From positions 1,243,749,001 to 1,243,813,000 of the forward strand of contig CM057452.1 in the NCBI GenBank assembly GCA_016271365.2: 64,000 bases of DNA, given 5' to 3'. Position 1 is the first letter of the stretch; every line of letters starts with the position of its first letter. The notes under the pieces are model-generated. The model saw only the letters and a program-made list of their open reading frames with translations, was not told where the DNA came from and made no database searches. The translations under genes were made by a program, and so were the position numbers. Positions 44,223 through 56,500 of the stretch are shown here, one piece after another. The DNA comes from Neoceratodus forsteri. Taxonomy: Eukaryota; Chordata; Ceratodontiformes; Ceratodontidae.

Positions 44223-47200
44223 GTATAAACATGGGGTCACTAAAGACTTATATAAATAAAGTAACATAAAATGAGGTATAACTATTTTATCAAGTGTGTT
44301 TCCCCCAGGAAAAGTAGTCATGCTGTTTAAATTCGTGTGATGTCTCAGAATTACATACTGAGCCTTGCTGTGACAGCGCTGAGTGTGTGTGTTAGTGAAT
44401 GAGCAGTACTTTAATTCTTCAGATGGTGTGTGTGTCTGCGCAGAGAGGATAAGGGCATGTTACACAGAAAAAAAGCACAGTGCTGATCCACATAACAGTC
44501 TTCATAGGACATAACAGTATACACAGGACCATGTGGTAGTCTGGTGTGTTTGTGTGTAACCACACAGCTAAGACTTAAAAATAATCATCAGCGAAGGGTG
44601 GAAAGGGTCAGTCTGCATAGAGATGCTGGCAAGCAGGATCTCCTCTCCGGAGTGGTGACGCGGCATCCCTCTGCCAATGGTGGACCCTAGTGGAGGTTAG
44701 GGGTGGCATGGGCTTAGAGGGTGTGGGGTGGTAGTCCATGGGTTGGTGGAAAGGGGTTCTGACTAAAGCTATAAGGTGCATGCATGCCTCCACACCAATG
44801 TGCTCCTACTCCAGGGACCCCTGGGAGAAAAATGGAGGATGAAAATGTTGGCGAAGACCAACTTTTGCAGGCTCCACCCCTGGGCCAGACACAAGGTAAG
44901 CACCAGCAATTTTGGGTGACAGGGCTGGGGGGGTGGTAGGTCAGATGGGGACTGACCAGAGGAGCATAAAGAAATATAACAAAAAAGAGTGAAAGACAAA
45001 TATGCACAATGTAAAGCAGAGTCACAGCGACATCATGACTAAAGTGTGAGTATCACAGGTGGGTGGTGGAGATCATAACACAGCACAGCTACCAACCTTC
45101 TGAGTGCACCACAAGTACTGTATCATACAGAGGAACCACTTCATACTGCAGTTGAAATGTCATGCCATCATCAAGGTTGCAGGCAAAAGATTGCCTGGTA
45201 GGTGAGTACCAAGGAACTTGTCGTCCTCTGCCAGATGGTACACCAGCAATATTATAATCATGTATCCCCCTCCATATATCAGGGAGGTTGCAGCCATAGT
45301 GTTGTGTGCTGCAAACATTTAAATAAAGCAGACGTTAGCAAGTTTGAGTTTTTTCATTACCTCTGCATCACTTAAAAACTAAGTATGCGTGCATATGCAT
45401 GTGTGTTTGTGTAGAGCTATATAACAGTGATACACACAGTATGTTATGTGCAGTGTTCTGCCTTGCATCAACCTGTATTTGCATGTTCTAAGTTCTTGTC
45501 TGTCATTTTCTGAAGGTGCTACAGTCACTTCTTGCAAATGAAGTGCCCCAAGTGAACGGACCAGATGACTGTGTTGAAAGTAATTCAGCGATAAGAATCG
45601 GAACTGACAATAGAACACATTTTGCCAGATAACATAGTTCCACAACCAGAAGTACTGGGAATATCAGTGCAAACTGATATAGAAATGAATTATATGTTGA
45701 TGTATGATCGTATGATCTTGCAAGGTGATCGACTTGAAGTTGTCGCAGATCATAGTTATGTAAATACTGAGGAGGTGAAGACATACATTACTGTCCTGTG
45801 GTTAATGTAGTTTTATGACATGTGGTGTTGAAAGTTATTGGAAACGTGTCATCCCATTTCTTCACTCCCTGTGCGTGATTGTGGATTAATGCCAAGTATA
45901 CACACAGTTTGTGTGAAGATGCAAGAATCGGTGTGCTGAGCAGCTATTGTTTCTTGCCTGATGGAATGAACGTGGGAAGCAGCCCTTTTTTATACTTATC
46001 TTAGCGAAAGCAACTCGGGGGCATGATTGATGGCAGACAGTGCTTTTCACGTTCATTCCTTCAGTCAGAAAGAAATACTTGTTGTGTCCATTGAATGTCA
46101 GGATTACCCACTGCCATGGAACATGGATCTCCACTTTCCCCGCTGTTCTGTGTGGCACGGCCGTGCATTGCTTCGCAGTGTGTGGCTGGGAGAGAAAGTG
46201 CTGCATATCATGTAATGTAGGTGGAGTGACAGAGTGAGTGTAAGAGACAGGCAGATGGGGAGCTCAGTTTGCCAGACAGAGAGACAGACACAACGTTAGA
46301 AAAGGCAGAGAGGTGGTAATGTGAGTGAGAGCAGTCCTGGATCTCAGGAGTCAATCAGTGCTCATGAACATCGGTGATGCACAGATGCTGATCTGCTAGC
46401 AACACATGGACAGAGAGACTGCACATTTAACATGTAACAAAGACATAACACAGATTGTATTATTTATTTATTTGCATATTTGGAAACAACCCTTGAGTAT
46501 ACACTCTTTCATAAAGGTTCCACATCAGGATGTAAAAAAGCAGAGACATGACATAAAAACTTGACAGTTAGCACAAAACATAAGATTGCTAAGTAATACA
46601 GAAAACAGATAAATAATACATTTGAGTAACCTATACAACTGACATTAAACAGCGGGAAGAGATTCCCAATCAGCAACATATGGCATAGCTTCCCCAGGAC
46701 GACCTGTCAAGGTAGAGTATTGGAAAGGATAGGAGAAAGAAATGGGGGAGAGTGCAAATGAGGTTTCAAAATTATCAATGTGTGGCATATGTGCCCTAGG
46801 GGGGCCTGTCAAGGTAGAGTATCGGAAAGGGTAGGAGAAAGAAACGGGGAGAGTGCGTATGAGGGGTAGATTAGAGAGAGAAAGAGAGGACAAAAGAGAG
46901 AGAGACACACAGAGAAAGGGACTGGGAGATGGAGAATATCTTGGGGGAGAGTGGGTGGAAAGGGGAGGTCTTGGGGGAGTATGTAAGGGAGGGAGTTGGA
47001 GGAAGCTGAGGGGGTGGCAAGGGATGGCAACTGGGGGTCCAGGGTAGGCAAAACAGGAGGAAAGCTCAGACAGATGAGGGGGTATCCAGGTTGAGGATAT
47101 ATGGACTCAAGTAAGGGACTCAGAGGTGTTTAACAAAGGGTATGCACGTTGAAGATTTAGATTCAGGTAAGGCAGTCACAGGCATTTGAGTTCAACAGAT

Positions 47201-47510
47201 ATTGCTTCTGATGGAGTGACAAGGACACTGGCAGGCAGAAAAACGACAGTGTGTCTGTCTCTCTGTTCATTTTCCATATATCGCCAGTCTTAAATCACTT
47301 TTGCTGTGATAGTTTGGGCATTGAAAACTTTCTTACTGTTGTCAGTGGTTGAAGGATACTACACCAAATCTTCAGTCTTAACATTTTAGATGCCTTCCTT
47401 GTTTTTTTTTGGAAACATTTCACTAACTGCATGTGATAGTTGCAGTAAAGCACTGCACAGCAGGTGTAATTAGGCAATAAGGCATGACCAGGGGACATGT
47501 TAAAGGTCTC
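44223..47510. other. Interior of K1 without a clear gene
   Basis: Possible exon-like fragments occur. 44,815-44,895 is open (MEDENVGEDQLLQAPPLGQT) and ends at a CAAG|GTAAG donor-like site. 45,622-45,810 is open with PDNIVPQPEVLGISVQTDIE and a VVADHSYVNTEE block. Neither has a recognised domain and they do not splice cleanly in phase. They are candidate remnants of the part between THAP and catalytic domains only by position. 46,640-47,050 is purine-rich low complexity. Confidence 0.3.
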
Positions 47511-47582
47511 TTAATCACCCTCTAGGGGTCTAATGTGGCATGAGGTATAGCCAAGTGCTACATGCCACTAGAGGGTGATTAA
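47511..47582. other. 72-bp hairpin with TTAA ends
   Basis: TTAATCACCCTCTAG (47,511-47,525) is exactly complementary to CTAGAGGGTGATTAA (47,568-47,582). A second stem GTGGCATG/CATGCCAC (47,535-47,542 with 47,561-47,568) lies inside, with a 9-nt bulge and an 18-nt loop. Both outer ends are TTAA. Confidence 0.8.
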
Positions 47583-48405
47583 TTGACCAGTAACATAACC
47601 CCTGGGAGTGCCGTATCGCGATTATAATAAAGAAAAATATAAATAGCGTTACAACATATTCTGTTTGTGATTAGGTAGCACATGTTTATTAATCAAACAT
47701 TAAAGGAGAAGTCCTGCTTAAGTTGTGCTCATTGGATGTTTACCTGCACATTCCTACATGTTCAGTAGTGTCTCCCAGTAACACCCAGCTGTTTTCAGCC
47801 AAAATCGCTATGCAGAAGTAGTTTTTTATACTAAACGCTTTGAATAATGCCTTTCCCATCCATTTTGAGTATTCAGGGTCTCCCAGAACACGTCATCAGC
47901 TCAACAGCCGTCTGAAGTGTTGTGGTTAATACTGTCCCCGTGCAATGCTTCCTGCCTAACTTTGGTTCCCATCCAGCAAAGGGGAAATATTTTGATGATG
48001 CGCCTACTCCAGAAGCGCAATCCGGTCCTAGAATTTGTGTCAGTGCAAAGCACTGACTGTTTAAAAGCACCTTTTGTGTACTACTTCATGTTATCAATAA
48101 AATACTTAAAAAGAATGAAAATACTGTGTCTGTTTTTATTTGGGAAAACAAGTTCAGATAATGTATTTGTTATTGCTGCAGTGTTATATTGTTTAGGGTT
48201 TTATTGGAGTTTTCTTGGCTGCATTGTGTTATGCTACTGGCTCATAATACCATGATTTGTAATATTTCCCTACAAATTAATAGTCTCCCTCCAAAAATCC
48301 AGCATATTTCATACTGCTTGTCATTGCATTGTGTGTCCTCATCAGTACCGCCTGCCAGCAATAAGTCTTTGCAAAATATATTTTTTTAAATAGCAATCCC
48401 CTTTT

Positions 48406-49191
48406 CCCTGGTAGTCTACTGGCCCCACTCCCATCCCCAAGCATAAAATAATATAATGCAATCCATTTTACCCTAGTAGTCTAGTGGCCCCCCTTCCCAA
48501 ACCGGATTGAGGTGTACGGTATTGTTAAAGAATTCCCTGGTAGTCTAATGCCCTCCTTCACCATACCCCAATATCAGTTGTCAGGTATTGGAATATGATA
48601 TACTCCTCCCACACTCGTACATCGATCGCCACATAACCGGAATACATCGTAAAACACCACCTGATAGTCCAGTGGCACCCCCACTACTCAGGAACCCACA
48701 GACCACCCTGCACTCCCTGTCCCAGCAGTGGCATATGGTCGGCGTGCAAAAAAACCCACGTGCACACCTCCACAATGGCCTGCCAACTGAGCCATCACAG
48801 AATGACGGCTTACAGGTGTGCCCACCAACCATATCCCACTGCTAGGAAGGGGGAGTGGGGTTGGCTGTGGGGTCCTGAGTGGCCGGGGTGGGTGCTACTG
48901 GGATTACCAGGGTGGGGTTTTACGATACATTCCAGTTATGAGGCAATCGGTTTACGGGGCTGGGAGGGGGGCCACTAGACTACCAGAGCATATCATATTC
49001 CAATACCTGACACTATGATTGGGGTAGGGGAAGGGAAGGGGGTCACTAAACTACCATGGAATTTTCTAACAATACTGTACACTACGATCGGGTTCGGGGA
49101 AGAGAGGGGGGCCACTAGACTACCAGGTTAAAGGGATTGCTTTATATTATTTTACACTTGAGGACTGGAGGGGACCACTAGACTACCAGGG
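48406..49191. repeat. ~790-bp palindrome with repeated CTGGTAGTCTAGTGGCC motif
   Basis: The left half carries CTGGTAGTCTACTGGCC and variants near 48,407, 48,472, 48,537 and 48,661. The right half carries the complement near 48,898, 48,967, 49,041, 49,112 and 49,179. Other long pairings include TCAGGTATTGGAATATGATA with CATATCATATTCCAATACCT, and GGAATACATCGTAAAACACC with GGGGTTTTACGATACATTCC. The centre is near 48,800. It is non-coding and probably a foldback transposon. Confidence 0.8.
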
Positions 49192-49769
49192 AACTTATAT
49201 TCCATGAATGCTACAGCACTGAACTGAGTGGGGGAGGATTGCAGGGCAACCTTGCACATCCTGCCAGGTACATCCCAGCACAGGACATGCAAATGGGGCA
49301 GCATTAATGACCACAGAGTTGGCCTGGAGTTACTCAGCAAAAAATGGTTTCTCTACAGGTGCCTGGTACAACTTGGCCGCCTTTCTGGGCATAGTAGGGA
49401 CCAGGTTGGGTCTATACCAGGCAGCCATGGTGGCATCCTTGAAAGGTTCCATTAGGGGATATGATGAGAGGAAGAGAGTCTGGCAACTCCAGGTAGTGGG
49501 ACAGACGGTATTGGGCAGGGTCCTGTTCCTCTGTCTCAAACCCCATAGAGGCCTGCAACTGCTGTATAACCAAGACAAAAGAAGGGTCATCAGGGGGCGA
49601 TCAAGGGATGTACCTTGGGGGTCTCCTCACCCCTGACTACACCATGGAAGTGGAGTGTAAGGGGCTGGCATCCCCATCATCCCAGTCAACGCCTTCCTCA
49701 TCGTCATCTGGAGGTAGAAGGTCCACATGATACTCATCATCATCACCCTGCCCAGGATGAGGTAAGAGT
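49192..49769 (-). other. Interrupted unrecognised sequence with acidic reading frame
   Basis: On the minus strand a short stretch near 49,770-49,660 encodes an acidic segment (GDDDEYHVDLLPPDDDEEGV). It continues in degraded form past the young CR1 insertion to 50.3-51.2 kb, where another minus-strand segment encodes a helix rich in Gln/Lys (KTLETFLLQQKVARMEKELQ, near 51,150). These could be pieces of a DNA-transposon accessory protein, but no domain was recognised and the order is uncertain. Confidence 0.2.
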
Positions 49770-49780
49770 GGGTGTGAGGG

Positions 49781-50286
49781 TAGAAGGTAGAAGAGAAGGG
49801 CAACCAAAATGGTGCAGGGACTGCATCAGAAGACATATGAGGACAGATTAACGGAGCTCAATATGTATACCCTTGAGCAAAGGAGGGAGAGAGGTGATAT
49901 GATCGAGACATTTAAACACCTTAAGGGCATAAACAAGGTGAAAGAGTCTAACATGTTTAAATATAAGAAAATTGCAGGACAAGAGGACACAGCATGAGAT
50001 TAGAGGAGGCCGATTAAGGGGAATGTGAGGAAATCTTTTCACAGAAAGGGTGGTAGATGCATGGAATAGCTTACCACAAGAAGTGGTGGCTATGAATACA
50101 GTGCAGGGCTTCAAACAGGCATGGGATAGGCATAAGGGAGCAATACAAATGACTATGAATAGATAGGTCACTGACAGAGCAAAGGCCGATGGCACATTTA
50201 TAAGGTAGAAAAAGAAATGGGCAGACTGGATGGGCCTTGCGGTCCTTATCTGCCGTCAACTTCTATGTTTCTATGTTTCTATGTTA
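49781..50286 (+). mobile_element. CR1-H, 5'-truncated, closely similar to CR1-A 3' end
   Basis: From GAAGGGCAACCAAAATGGTG to the TTCTATG tail (50,262-50,286) this copy is nearly identical to 10,530-11,040. It contains the C-terminal CR1 text (AVQRRATKM-type start, YEDRLTELNMYTLEQRRERG, KHLKGINKVKESNMFKYKK). Differences are a few indels. GGGTGTGAGGG at 49,770-49,780 and GGGTATGAGGG at 50,287-50,297 flank it as a possible 11-bp target duplication. Its low divergence marks recent CR1 activity. Confidence 0.85.
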
Positions 50287-50297
50287 GGGTATGAGGG

Positions 50298-51690
50298 CCA
50301 GGGCGCTGCCTCGAGGGGTGAGAAGGCACAGGTGTAAGCATAGTAGGCCCTTGCCGTGCCAGGTCTTTGCAGTGGGCAAGGCGAGCTTGCATGAAATCCC
50401 AAAGGGAATACAGCATAGATCGAAAGTCCACCTAAATCGGTATCAGGATGCCAAACAGTGCTGGCTACTAAGGCAGAGGAGCCAGTGCCAGAGTTGGGGT
50501 TGAGGACAGCAACGGTACAGGCTGAGGCACTGGCATCATCCAAATGGCCTGAGCCATCATCATGTTCCTAGGAGGAGAGAATTATGGAGAAACAGCCTAG
50601 GGTGATGCTGATGGAGCCTGAGACCCCAATGCCAAGACATGGGCTGTAGAGGCAATCGACGATGGCGTTGGGGGAGTAGGCTGAACCCCCCTTCAAGAAT
50701 TCTGAGCCGGCACCAGCCAAAGATGTACCAGCAGAACTGCCTGACTGATGGCCCGCGGAGAATAAGGGCCTGAACAACAGGGACTGAAAGGTTGATGGGG
50801 CCAGGGAAATACCCGAAGCCAATGAGCCCATGCCTGCCAGAGTAAGGCCGGCGATGGGGGCTGCCACAGTGACACCTGTGAAAGAAAGGGTGTTGGGGCA
50901 GAGGGATCACTCCCAAAGCAGAAGAAGGCCCTACCACAGTTAATACTCGATGCAGTGATTGGAAAGGATCCATAGAAGACTGTTCCTTAGCCCAGTCCTT
51001 ATCCTGATGCTTGTGCTTCCTGGCTGATTTGCCCTGGACCTTGAATGAATGGGAACCCGAGGACAAGGCCGTGAAGTGGAGGAACTCCTGACTTGAAGCT
51101 CCTTCTCCATGCGGGCAACCTTCTGTTGTAGCAGGAAAGTTTCTAAGGTCTTCTGGTGGTGCCTCTTAGTAGCCTGGTTTTTAACAGTTACTACAATGCA
51201 CGGCTACACAGAATGCCATTTGCTGCAGGGCAGTGACATGACATTGATGACAGACAGTGACACCCTGCTCATATTACAATGAAAAACCTCTGGGACCCCA
51301 CCCTCCCCAGCACAGTAGTGGGGTGGTGTGGTGCCCAGCAATCATTCCTCCGTGTTCGTATCAACATCTATACTCAGACATTGTGCATGGGGAACATGAC
51401 CTGGGGGGGTTAGTATCTAGTCTAATCACTTATTGTCCTCCACCCATCAGCCCTGGTCATCTAGTAGCTCCTCCCTCCTCACCATTCAGTCATCATAGGA
51501 ACAAAGGTGGGAACATGCTGCATGACATATACAATCCACTTCGTCTACCAGGACATACATTGCTGTATTTTAAGTCTCTCCATAGTATATATGCTATTCT
51601 CTGTGTCCCACTAATGTTGAAAAGTAGGTCACTGTGGCATAAGCCACCTCCTGGTGATGCACTTCAATGCGGCCACTAGCCTAATGCCAA
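50298..51690. other. Unassigned GC-moderate sequence
   Basis: Several open frames exist on the minus strand (for example 50,560-51,066, starting SSGSHSFKVQGKSARKHKHQ) but no domain is recognisable. A motif like CTGGTCATCTAGTAGCTCC near 51,452 resembles the palindrome motif at 48.4-49.2 kb. Confidence 0.3.
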
Positions 51691-51694
51691 GCAG

Positions 51695-52300
51695 GTATTT
51701 AACTTTTCTATCCTTAAGCTGTCTTGGGTATTGAAAGAAAAGACATGTCTATGGACTCAGTCTAATTCCTGTTCCCAACACTTCTGAGATGGCTGCTTCT
51801 AGGTCATGGTAAAAAGTTGTCAGTGGTGAAATGTCCACAATACATGAGTGTGGATGCCTAGCTTCCACATAGTGTCTCTAGCAGCCAGCACTAGATCCCA
51901 GCCAGAATCTGGCCATGACCACTTGGGTCCAAAATACCTCACCAGATACTTCCACCCATTCTCTCTCCAGATACAGGATGATGTGACCCGACCTGTTTCA
52001 GGACCACCCCTTTCACAGATTTAAGGTCTAGCTCCAGCCCCCATTCTGCACCCAATTTATCAGCCAGATAATATGTGGTGAATGATTGTGTTCTTTGAAT
52101 GGCTTAGGAAATAAGTGAAACAAGACGTCTGTCAATTTGGGAGGTAACCTGAGCTGCTAGCAGTGAGAGTAGAGGTGGAAGTTTGAAAGCATCCATCACA
52201 GCAGTTTGTTGAGAGTGCAGGTAATGGCATACCAGGAGATAATGGTAAAAAGTCCTGCTGTTCCACGCCATATTGGGCCTGCATCTCAAGGAAGGACTTT
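51695..52300 (-). pseudogene. L1-type ORF2 C-terminal fragment (antisense, degraded)
   Basis: Minus-strand frames give WNSRTFYHYLLVCHYLHSQ (about 52,265-52,210), a block like the post-RT F-x-Y-L-x-L-R-H segment of L1 ORF2. Then LPPLLSLLAAQVTSQIDRRL follows, and lower down a degraded CW-x-C/H region followed by TTFYHDLEAAISEVLGTGIR (about 51,815-51,755). The order fits the L1 C-terminus. There are no catalytic domains and several stops. It is a weak but consistent match. Confidence 0.45.
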
Positions 52301-52689
52301 ATTTACTGGCCTTTGTTATGGTCCTGGGTGCTGCTGAGGCAGCTGATGAGGGCTCAGGTACTCTGGCAGTGAGGATCCAGGGGGATCGTCACCCGACTGA
52401 CCAGTGCATCTTTTTTCCTCATTTTTCCCCATAGGAGAGTGATGTCCAGGATGTAAGGAAAACATCAGTGTCAGTCATGCTCCTTAACTAGCGGGACCAG
52501 GTGCACTGCTGTACCCAGGCCTCTGCCAGGGGTCAGTAGGCACCAGTCCTCTACCCCACCCTCCCCCTGAGGGAAGGTGAGCAGTCAGCAGATGCTCCAG
52601 CCTTTTATCCCTGGCTGGCACTCCGACGCCCGAGTCCATTACCGAACCCAGGTCACCGGCGTCACAGTGGTAAATCTTTCAAAGGGAGG

Positions 52690-54490
52690 ATGACAGAGAG
52701 GTGTAAATAAAGAAAGTGGGGAAGGCTGTATGGAGCGCAAAGGCACAGACTGAGGAAAGATTAGCACAGACAGTGAAAAAATGGGACAAGACATTCTCTA
52801 GGTATAATAGTGAAAGAAGGAAAGCCATGGGGGCTTGAAAGGCTCAGAGGGGATATACAGGATTGTAAGGAGGGGAGATCTGGAAAAGGTGGAAATACGG
52901 AACAAATACTTTTGTTCAATATTCACTGATGAGAGGGAGGGCCAGGGACCACAGCTGGGTAACAGATACAAAGGGGAGGGGAGAGGCAAATATAAGTCAA
53001 TTCACAGTGGAGAGAATCCTGGAGGAGCGCACAAAACTGAAGGTGGACAAAACAATGCGACAGATGGCATACACCTGAGGATATTATGGAGCTGCGAAGA
53101 GAGCTCCAGTGCCTCCGGCAGCCATGTTCACCAAGTCACTTAACAGAGGAGTGGTTCAGGAGGACTGGAAGAGAACACATGTAGTCCCTGTACACAACAG
53201 TGGTAGTAGAGAGGAGGCAGGGAACTATAGGCCAGTCAGCCTCACCTCGGTAGTGGGTGAGATAATGGAGGCACTGCTTAAAGAAAGAATAGTGTGGGGG
53301 GGTGTACGTCGCCTACCTTGATTTCAGCAAGGCCTTTGATACCATCCCATATAAAAGGCTGGTTAACAAGATGGGTAGTATGGGCATGGGGCACATGGTG
53401 GTAAACTGAGTTAGGAACTGGCTATCAGAAAGGAAGCAGAGGGTGGTGGTAAATGGGATCCAATACGAGGAGAGGGGAGTTACCAGCAGGGTACCTCAGG
53501 GATCAGTCCTTGGGCCAGTCCTGTGTAATGTCTTCATTAGTGACATTGCAGAAGGGATGAAGGGAAAGTTCTGCCTGTTTGCAAATGATACCAAGATCTG
53601 CAACAGGCTGGATACTCCAGATGGGTGGAGAGAATGAGGAGAAACCTGGGGAAGCTTGAAAAATGGTCAGAGGAGTGGCAACTGAGGTTCAGTTTGAAGA
53701 AGTGCAACATAATGCACCTGGGATGGGGAATCCTGGGAGAGATTCAGGATGGGGTGGAGTTACTAACGATCACCAAGGAGGAAAGGGACCAGGATTATCA
53801 TCTCAAACAACCTAGAGATGTCTAAGCAGAGTACTAAGGCTGCAGGGATAGTCAGTTGCATGCTGGGGTGCATACACAGAGGTATTACTAGCAGAAGGCA
53901 GGAGATAGTGATGACATTGTATAAAATGCTGGTGAGGCCTCACCTAGAGTACTGTGTGTGATTCTGGATGCTGCACCTTGTAAGGACATTGATAGGGTGG
54001 AGGCAGTCCAGAGAAGGGCGACAAAAGATGGTACAGGGCTCTCACCAGAAGACATATGAGGAGAGATTAAAGGAGCTCAATATGTACTCACTGAAGGAAA
54101 GGAGGGATTGGAGGACATGACAGAAACATTAACTTACCTTAAGGGCATAAACAAGGTGCAGGGGAGACATCTTCTAATATAGGAGGGTACTACAAGAATG
54201 AGGGGATGATCTAAAATTAGAGGGGCAGGCTAAGGGAAATGTGAGGAAGTTTTTCTTCTTGGAGAGGGACATATGGAATTGTCTGCCACAGGAGGCGGTG
54301 GGAGTGAGCACAGTGGTGGGATTTAAACATGCCTGCGACAGGCATAAGGGAACCTTACAGGTGGGAAGGAAGGGTGAAAAGCCATTGACCAGGTAGGGTC
54401 TGAGGGCACTAACTAGTGTAGGTCTTACCGGCAGATTAGATGGGCCTAATGGTCCTTCTCTGCTGACAATTTCTCTGTTTCTATGTTTGT
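52690..54490 (+). pseudogene. CR1-I: RT and 3' end, internal deletion and FAND active site
   Basis: The linker (52,690-53,080) leads to RT text: VVQEDWKRTHVVPVHNSGSR and NYRPVSLTSVVGEIMEALLK. It then jumps at about 53,293 from KERIVW to the motif A block AYLDFSKAFDTIPY, losing about 40 residues (QHGF region). It continues with RKQRVVVNGIQYEE, VPQGSVLGPVLCNVFISDIA and CLFANDTKICNRLD, where the usual FADD catalytic motif reads FAND. The 3' part (EEWQLRFSLKKCNIMHLG, a degraded PHLEYC block) ends with TTTCTCTGTTTCTATGTTTG at about 54,470-54,490. It is non-functional. Confidence 0.85.
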
Positions 54491-54739
54491 ATATAAAATA
54501 TTCTATAATTAAAGACTCTATCCAATTGTGGGGGGTTATGTAGCAACATGCTCGTTTACTGTTTTAAATAAAAAAGAACATTGACTTTATTGCCCAGGCC
54601 ATTAACCTGTGCAGTCCTTCTGTTTCTATGTCAGCCCTCGCCATGTTTCAGCTGTGCTGCACTTTATCATGCTCAGCTGCCATTGCAGTGCATTTTGACA
54701 TGGATAATCAGTACAACAGTAGGGTGGAAATCAGATAGA

Positions 54740-55660
54740 TGTGTTTGACTTGTTAACTAGTGAAGTAGATCAGAGTGGTGGTGGATGTTGCATACCAAGA
54801 TTTCAGAAAGGGCTTTAACAACATCCACATTGAAGGCTGGTAAATAAGTTGGGCAGCCTGGGAGTTGGCAATATGGTGGTAAATTGGTTCAGAAAATGAT
54901 TGAGTGATGGGACACAAAGGGTACTTGTAAATGGCTTTCACCCGAGGAGAGTGGAGTGACAAGCGGGATCTGTGCTGGTGCCAGTTTTCAATGTCTTCAA
55001 AACTGACATTGCAGACAGGCTGGAGATGACACTGAGATCAGCAATGGGGGTCGAAAACAGAGAACGGACCTAAACATGAGGTATTCACAGCCACCAATCA
55101 AGAATGGGACCTGTAGGTACTAATATCTGATTACCTAAAGTCAACCAAAAAATGTGAGAAGCCAGTGGGAATAGCCAGTTGGATGATAGGGTGCATAGTG
55201 AGAGGTATTATGAGCAGAAAAAAAGGAGGTGGTTATGCCACTGTACATACCACTAGTAAGACCCCATTATGAATACTGTGTCCAGTTCTGAGGCCACATA
55301 TCCGAAGGACACAGACAAAATAGAGGCAGTTCAGAGAAGGGAAACAAAAATGATGCAACGACTGCACAAATGTCATATGGGGAAAGACCAGAGGACCTCG
55401 ATATGTATTCCCTGGAGGAGAGGAGTCACAGGGGTATGATAGAGTCATTCAAGTATCTCAGGGCTATAAACAAGGTACAGAAGGGTAGCATCTTTCAGAA
55501 AAGAAGGCACACAAGAACAAGGAGGCAATACTGAGGAGAGGGTAAGCTGCAAATCAGCTAGGGCCTGTGGTACTGCATTAGGTCGTGGAAAGGGCAGACT
55601 AGAGGGCACACTGCCCTTGTCTGCAGTCACCTTCTATGTTTTCATGTCTCAATGTTAAAT
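54740..55660 (+). pseudogene. CR1-J: old RT C-terminal part and 3' end
   Basis: Strongly degraded + strand CR1 text starts near the motif A region (VVDVAYQDFRKGFNNIH-like, about 54,778-54,830). It passes KLGSLGVGNMVVNWFRK-like and VVNGFHPR blocks, loses most of motif C, then has LYIPLVRPHYEYCVQF (about 55,240-55,290), RREEKQK-like text and YSLEERSHRGMIESFKYL (about 55,405-55,460). It ends with ACCTTCTATGTTTTCATG at 55,630-55,648. It is the most decayed CR1 of this cluster. Confidence 0.75.
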
Positions 55661-56500
55661 AACATTATTACACAAGCTTGCTTGGATGACACTGTCATAC
55701 ATAGAAACATTTTACAGCACATCCCAGGCCAAGCATGCAGGTTGTGAGGAATGCAAAAAGGAAAAGAGAAGCTACACTATTATTTACACAGCCAATAAAA
55801 TATAATTGACTTTCAGAAAATGATGTACTAACACCACCAAAAAAAGGCAAGTGAATATAGTAACTATATCTACATGGTACAGGATCTAGCAGTATGAACA
55901 CCAGCTATGTCACAGTAACCATTGTCCATATATGTACTGGAACCATTACACTAGTCAGACAGTACAACGTGCAGGACACCTGTAACAGTAGACAAATGTG
56001 ACTGTGTACTTCATTCTGGCAAGTATAGGTGCGAAAGATTTCAATACTGCACTATTTCAGTCTATGGATTTTTGTTTCCTTTTCTGATGAATAGAAGTGC
56101 AACATCGTTACTGAAACTGAGACTTACCCCAGGGACATGCGGCACCTTGGGCTGAGGATGCACAGCACACAAACACATGGCACGTAACAAATTATTTGTA
56201 GTACAAATTAAAAAGAAAATTATTCAAACACATGATGATGCTACCAGTCATTTGCTGCCTGCATCTTGCACACAATATTGGAAATGTACAAATGTTTGGG
56301 CAGAGTCAAGCTATATATTAAAACAAACAGTAATCATAAATACGAGTAATCCGGAAGTTCAAGCGACCGTAGCTTGCGATGCGGTCCTTTTGGACAGAAA
56401 CAAAATTAAGTTTACAAATGATTTCAGGCTCAGGGCATTCGATTATAGAGAATATGAACGCCGAAAGGAAATAAAATGAAATCTTAAATGTGACAGTTGT
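55661..56500. other. Unassigned sequence inside K2, one open frame
   Basis: A 100-residue + strand frame at 56,177-56,479 (starting MARNKLFVVQIKKK, ending AFDYREYERRKEIK) is moderately basic and has no recognised domain. Because it lies close to the right end of K2, it could be a remnant of a transposon gene, but nothing supports that directly. Confidence 0.2.

Noticed and set aside
46853..47047. Arg/Glu-rich + strand frame
   Set aside because: It comes from purine-rich low-complexity sequence.
51900..52080. Chromodomain-like reading (GWKYLVRYFGPKWS) of a gypsy integrase
   Set aside because: Neighbouring text fits an L1 ORF2 C-terminus better and no integrase core is nearby.
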